Notes under the pieces: model-generated | Seen by the model: only the letters and a program-made list of their open reading frames with translations | Told to the model about the DNA's origin: nothing | Databases searched by the model: none | Assembly: GCA_012845835.1 (NCBI GenBank) | Contig: JABAKD010000021.1 | Span: 4,150,206-4,214,205, forward strand | Length of the DNA: 64,000 nt | From: Undaria pinnatifida | Lineage: Eukaryota > Sar > Phaeophyceae > Laminariales > Alariaceae | Reading direction: 5' to 3' | Shown here: piece after piece, positions 62,959-64,000 of the stretch | Position numbering within the stretch: position 1 is the first letter of the stretch | Layout of the letters: every line of letters starts with the position of its first letter | Position numbers and translations under genes: made by a program

Positions 62959-64000
62959 ACTCAGTTTGTGCATGGCCGTAGTCGTATGACCATAGACCCG
63001 CGCATCCCTACTATGCCGGGACGGAGCACGTTGGGTTTTCACCAACCAGGTAGGCATTGCCGGGGGGAGGGGGGGGGGTAGAAGGACGAGGGTGATTTTT
63101 CATCACCAACGGCCGTAGAATAGGCTTGAGCAGATTGCCGTACAAGCAATTTCTGCAATTCGATCGATCACCTGCACGTCGAGCAACTTGACGGGGTCCT
63201 CAGGGGGGGGACCCCCCGCTCTAACCCCCGCTCTAATCCCCCCCCCCCCCCCCCCTTGGTGCTCCGTCTTGAAAGGGATGCGTGGTCAATGGTTAAATGA
63301 CTAAGGCAAGGAACAATTCAGTACGCCCCCCCTTAACATGCCCCCCCCGCCCCACTACCCTAAAGAGCTACCCGACCACCACCCTCTATGGCCTTACAGC
63401 CTACGACCAAGCACGACACACATTGCAACATCCTCCCTAGCACCCTAAACACCTAACAAAACCTCCGAATCATCACCCACCCGTACGTCCAGCACTTGAC
63501 GGGGGTTTCAGCGGGGTAGATAGGTCCCGCCCGTAACGTCGAGGCAACACCATACCACCAACCACGACTTGCCACTATCACCCCCCCCCCCCCCCTCGTT
63601 CGCCCCTATTCCTATCCCCCACCCACCCGCTACCCCACACAGCAATCAATAACACCATCTCAGTTTCAATAACCTGTGCGTCGAGCGACTTGACCGGGTC
63701 TTCAGCGGGGTAGGTCCCGCCCCTAACCTTGGGCAAAATATCACACCCCTCCAACGCACATGCCGACTTCCCAAAGACAGCCCCCCCCCTCCCCCCTCAC
63801 CCCTCCCCTTCTGTCCCCCCTCCATCCCCTGCCCACCCAGTACCCTATACAACTACTCACAACAAACTTAAAAAATATATGATCGCCTGTACGTGGAGGG
63901 ACTTGACGTGGTCATCGGCCGGGTATATCCCGCTCGTAACCTTGAGGCTATACCACACCAACACTACCGTTATCACCCCCTCGCCCTCTCGTGGTCATTC
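60853..64000 (-). CDS. DUF1015-family protein gene, C-terminal exons; continues beyond the window
   Basis: Split gene read right to left. Likely exons are 64000-63887 (or an alternative copy), 62869-62797, 62037-61898 and 60921-60853. Joined, they read ...YPA(E/D)D-VKSL-VQ, ILYDNLLNPILNIGNPRADE, RIKYVGGIRGSGELQRLVSG, EDAWAVSFCMFPVTVEQVMK, VADAEQLMPPK, ATWFEPKLRSGLVV, stop. Phases agree at every junction (0, 1, 0) and sites are GT..AG, except GC at 63886. The order and the VGGIRG, ADA--(I/L)MPPK and TWFEPKLRSGL motifs are those I know from the C-terminus of DUF1015 (PF06245, COG4198), a conserved family of unknown molecular function. The usual STWFEPKL is ATWFEPKL here. Exons II-IV are intact, so the gene is probably functional. 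Its introns contain tandem exon copies and R8/R9 elements. Promoter and N-terminus are off the window. Confidence 0.85.
61040..61190 (-). mobile_element. R9 element, inverse, in the last intron
   Basis: CTTGACCATTAGCCACGCAT, CGAGACGGAGCACCGTTCCT, CTCCTAATAGAGACACCTCC, GGGCGCTCGTTACGTTTCTT. No poly(C) complement here; a G run lies at 61244-61262. Confidence 0.75.
61265..61500 (+). repeat. ~114-bp tandem duplication
   Basis: CGTACATGCCTGAACGCAAA (61287) and CGTACATGCCTGAACGCCAG (61401), both followed by AGCTAA-AAATCC-GATAC-A-A-CCAGACACA-type sequence. Confidence 0.7.
61599..61634 (-). pseudogene. Partial copy of DUF1015 exon III
   Basis: Reads (F)RVADAEKLIPSE before GTAATT, parallel to KVADAEQLMPPK|GTGGGT of exon III. 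Only the 3' third is recognisable. Either a duplicated exon fragment or a minor alternative exon. Confidence 0.7.
61735..61830 (+). repeat. CA/A-rich ~28-bp tandem
   Basis: ACACCCACAAAAAAAAACAC GCAAAAAAAC repeated, in an A/C-only stretch of ~200 bp. On the minus (gene) strand this is a T/G-rich intron segment. Confidence 0.8.
61898..62037 (-). CDS. DUF1015 gene, exon III
   Basis: 140 bp. Acceptor TTTTTTTCGCAG|TGGG, donor CCCAAG|GTGGGT. Encodes (V)GGIRGSGELQRLVSGEDA, WAVSFCMFPVTVEQVMK and VADAEQLMPPK. It starts in phase 1, matching the single G left by exon II, and ends on a codon boundary, matching exon IV. The strongest match to the family in the window. Confidence 0.88.
62207..62259 (-). 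pseudogene. DUF1015 exon III copy b, 5' part only
   Basis: After a CCGAAG| acceptor the frame reads GWIRASGELQRLVSGGNA, then diverges into intron-like sequence with no donor. G-I and E-D changes and loss of the WAVSF half mark it as non-functional. Confidence 0.8.
62426..62476 (-). pseudogene. DUF1015 exon III copy c, frameshifted
   Basis: GGIRGSGK followed by a one-base insertion that shifts the ELQRLVSGG part out of frame. Same ~220-bp unit as copy b. Confidence 0.8.
62680..62730 (+). repeat. C-run cluster
   Basis: C runs at 62679-62695 and 62707-62728 in a pyrimidine-rich stretch (minus-strand purine-rich intron). Confidence 0.85.
62797..62869 (-). CDS. DUF1015 gene, exon II
   Basis: 73 bp. 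Acceptor GTGTTCGTGCAG|ATCC, donor TACG|GTGAGG. Encodes ILYDNLLNPILNIGNPRADE then RIKY plus one base. It starts at phase 0, as required by exon I ending ...VQ, and ends at phase 1, as required by exon III. Confidence 0.87.
62925..63062 (-). mobile_element. R8 element, inverse, with 33-base poly(G) complement
   Basis: G run at 62925-62957, then GTACTCAGTTTGTGCATGGC, ATGCCGGGACGGAGCACGTT, GGGTTTTCACCAACCAGGTA. It sits in intron I-II of the DUF1015 gene and has the longest homopolymer of the window. Confidence 0.85.
63115..63152 (-). pseudogene. DUF1015 exon II copy b
   Basis: After CGAATTGCAG| the minus strand encodes CLYGNLLKPILRPLV, aligning with ILYDNLLNPILNIG, but the frame is shifted relative to the preceding junction and no donor follows. 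Confidence 0.75.
63172..63212 (-). pseudogene. DUF1015 exon I copy 4, truncated
   Basis: PPEDPVKLLDVQ before a good donor GACGTGCAG|GTGATC. Upstream it runs into a homopolymer and an R9 element, so its 5' part is lost. Confidence 0.75.
63255..63335 (+). mobile_element. R9 element, 5'-truncated
   Basis: TTGGTGCTCCGTCTTGAAAG, GGATGCGTGGTCAATGGTTA, CAGTACGCCCCCC. Preceded by a C run (63238-63255). Confidence 0.8.
63482..63565 (-). pseudogene. DUF1015 exon I copy 3, frameshifted
   Basis: GGCGGGACC-TATC-TACCCCG carries a 4-bp insertion relative to copies 1 and 2, and one base is lost near the donor. A PAETPVK remnant is recognisable. Confidence 0.8.
63674..63740 (-). CDS. DUF1015 exon I copy 2 (alternative or relic)
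   Basis: KVRGGTYPAEDPVKSLDAQ then a canonical donor CACAG|GTTATT. This is the copy closest to the family motif, but its upstream part has a one-base shift relative to copy 1. It could be the used exon if its acceptor lies inside, or a relic. Confidence 0.6.
63887..64000 (-). CDS. DUF1015 exon I copy 1, runs off the window
   Basis: GVITVVLVWYSLKVTSGIYP then ADDHVKSLHVQ, open to the window edge, ending CACGTACAG|GCGATC. WYSLKV before the proline/acid segment is the expected order (W-Y-L upstream of the D-V-LDV motif). The donor is GC rather than GT. Confidence 0.65.

Overview
Eukaryotic nuclear DNA, gene-poor and repeat-dominated. The evidence is an intron-split conserved gene with GT/AG junctions, tRNA-derived SINEs with poly(A) tails, many non-autonomous inverted-repeat elements, long microsatellites and poly(G)/poly(C) runs of 20-33 bases. 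There is no operon, Shine-Dalgarno pattern, rRNA, intact tRNA gene or CRISPR array. The compact split gene and the repeat load suggest an alga with a repeat-rich genome, possibly a stramenopile. That is an inference; no phylogenetic marker is complete here.

The one gene I recognise is at the right edge on the minus strand (60.85-64.0 kb). Four exons, joined in consistent phase, encode the C-terminal part of a DUF1015 (PF06245/COG4198) protein. The hallmark segments are YPA(E/D)D-VKSL-VQ, ILYDNLLNPILNIGNPR, VGGIRGSGELQRLVSGEDAW, VADAEQLMPPK and TWFEPKLRSGL, then a stop at 60,853. Its introns hold tandem duplications of roughly 190-320 bp that copied pieces of the exons, leaving at least seven decayed or alternative exon copies.

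The other 60 kb is a mosaic of repeats. (1) R1: 17 copies of an 80-100 bp element with piggyBac-like TTAACCCCTTT/TTAACGCCTTT ends, several sitting inside R2 at the same TTAA sites. (2) R2: about 330 bp, ends ACGCGTGCTACGATAGAGG. (3) R3: about 290 bp, ends TTCTACGRYAGCCC. (4) R4: CTATAGTGC-type inverted-repeat elements, including one 186-bp copy with a perfect 26-bp inverted repeat. (5) R5: a poly(A)-tailed tRNA-derived SINE, 4 copies. (6) R6: an A-B-A element with ~85-bp terminal direct repeats, a polypurine tract and a tRNA-like box B. (7) R7: a ~530-bp element with a conserved but probably non-coding reading frame. (8) R8/R9: two related families ending in poly(C). (9) R10: a dispersed element carrying expanded GACCC arrays. 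R11-R15 are further dispersed families.

Region by region: 0-8 kb has R4, R7 and R11 repeats and tandem satellites. 8-20 kb has telomere-like degenerate repeats, an R5 SINE, R7, and a possible decayed membrane-protein gene at 12.3-13.0 kb. 20-28 kb is microsatellite-rich. 28-49 kb is dense in R1, R2, R3, R6 and R7. 47.5-50.8 kb holds a 165-bp satellite interrupted by R6 and a 53-bp palindrome-bearing minisatellite. 53-59 kb holds a 420-bp GACCC array, one exon-like segment and a 1.3-kb 20-bp minisatellite. 59-64 kb is the DUF1015 gene and its poly(C)-element neighbourhood. Almost every open frame over 100 codons is read-through of these repeats.
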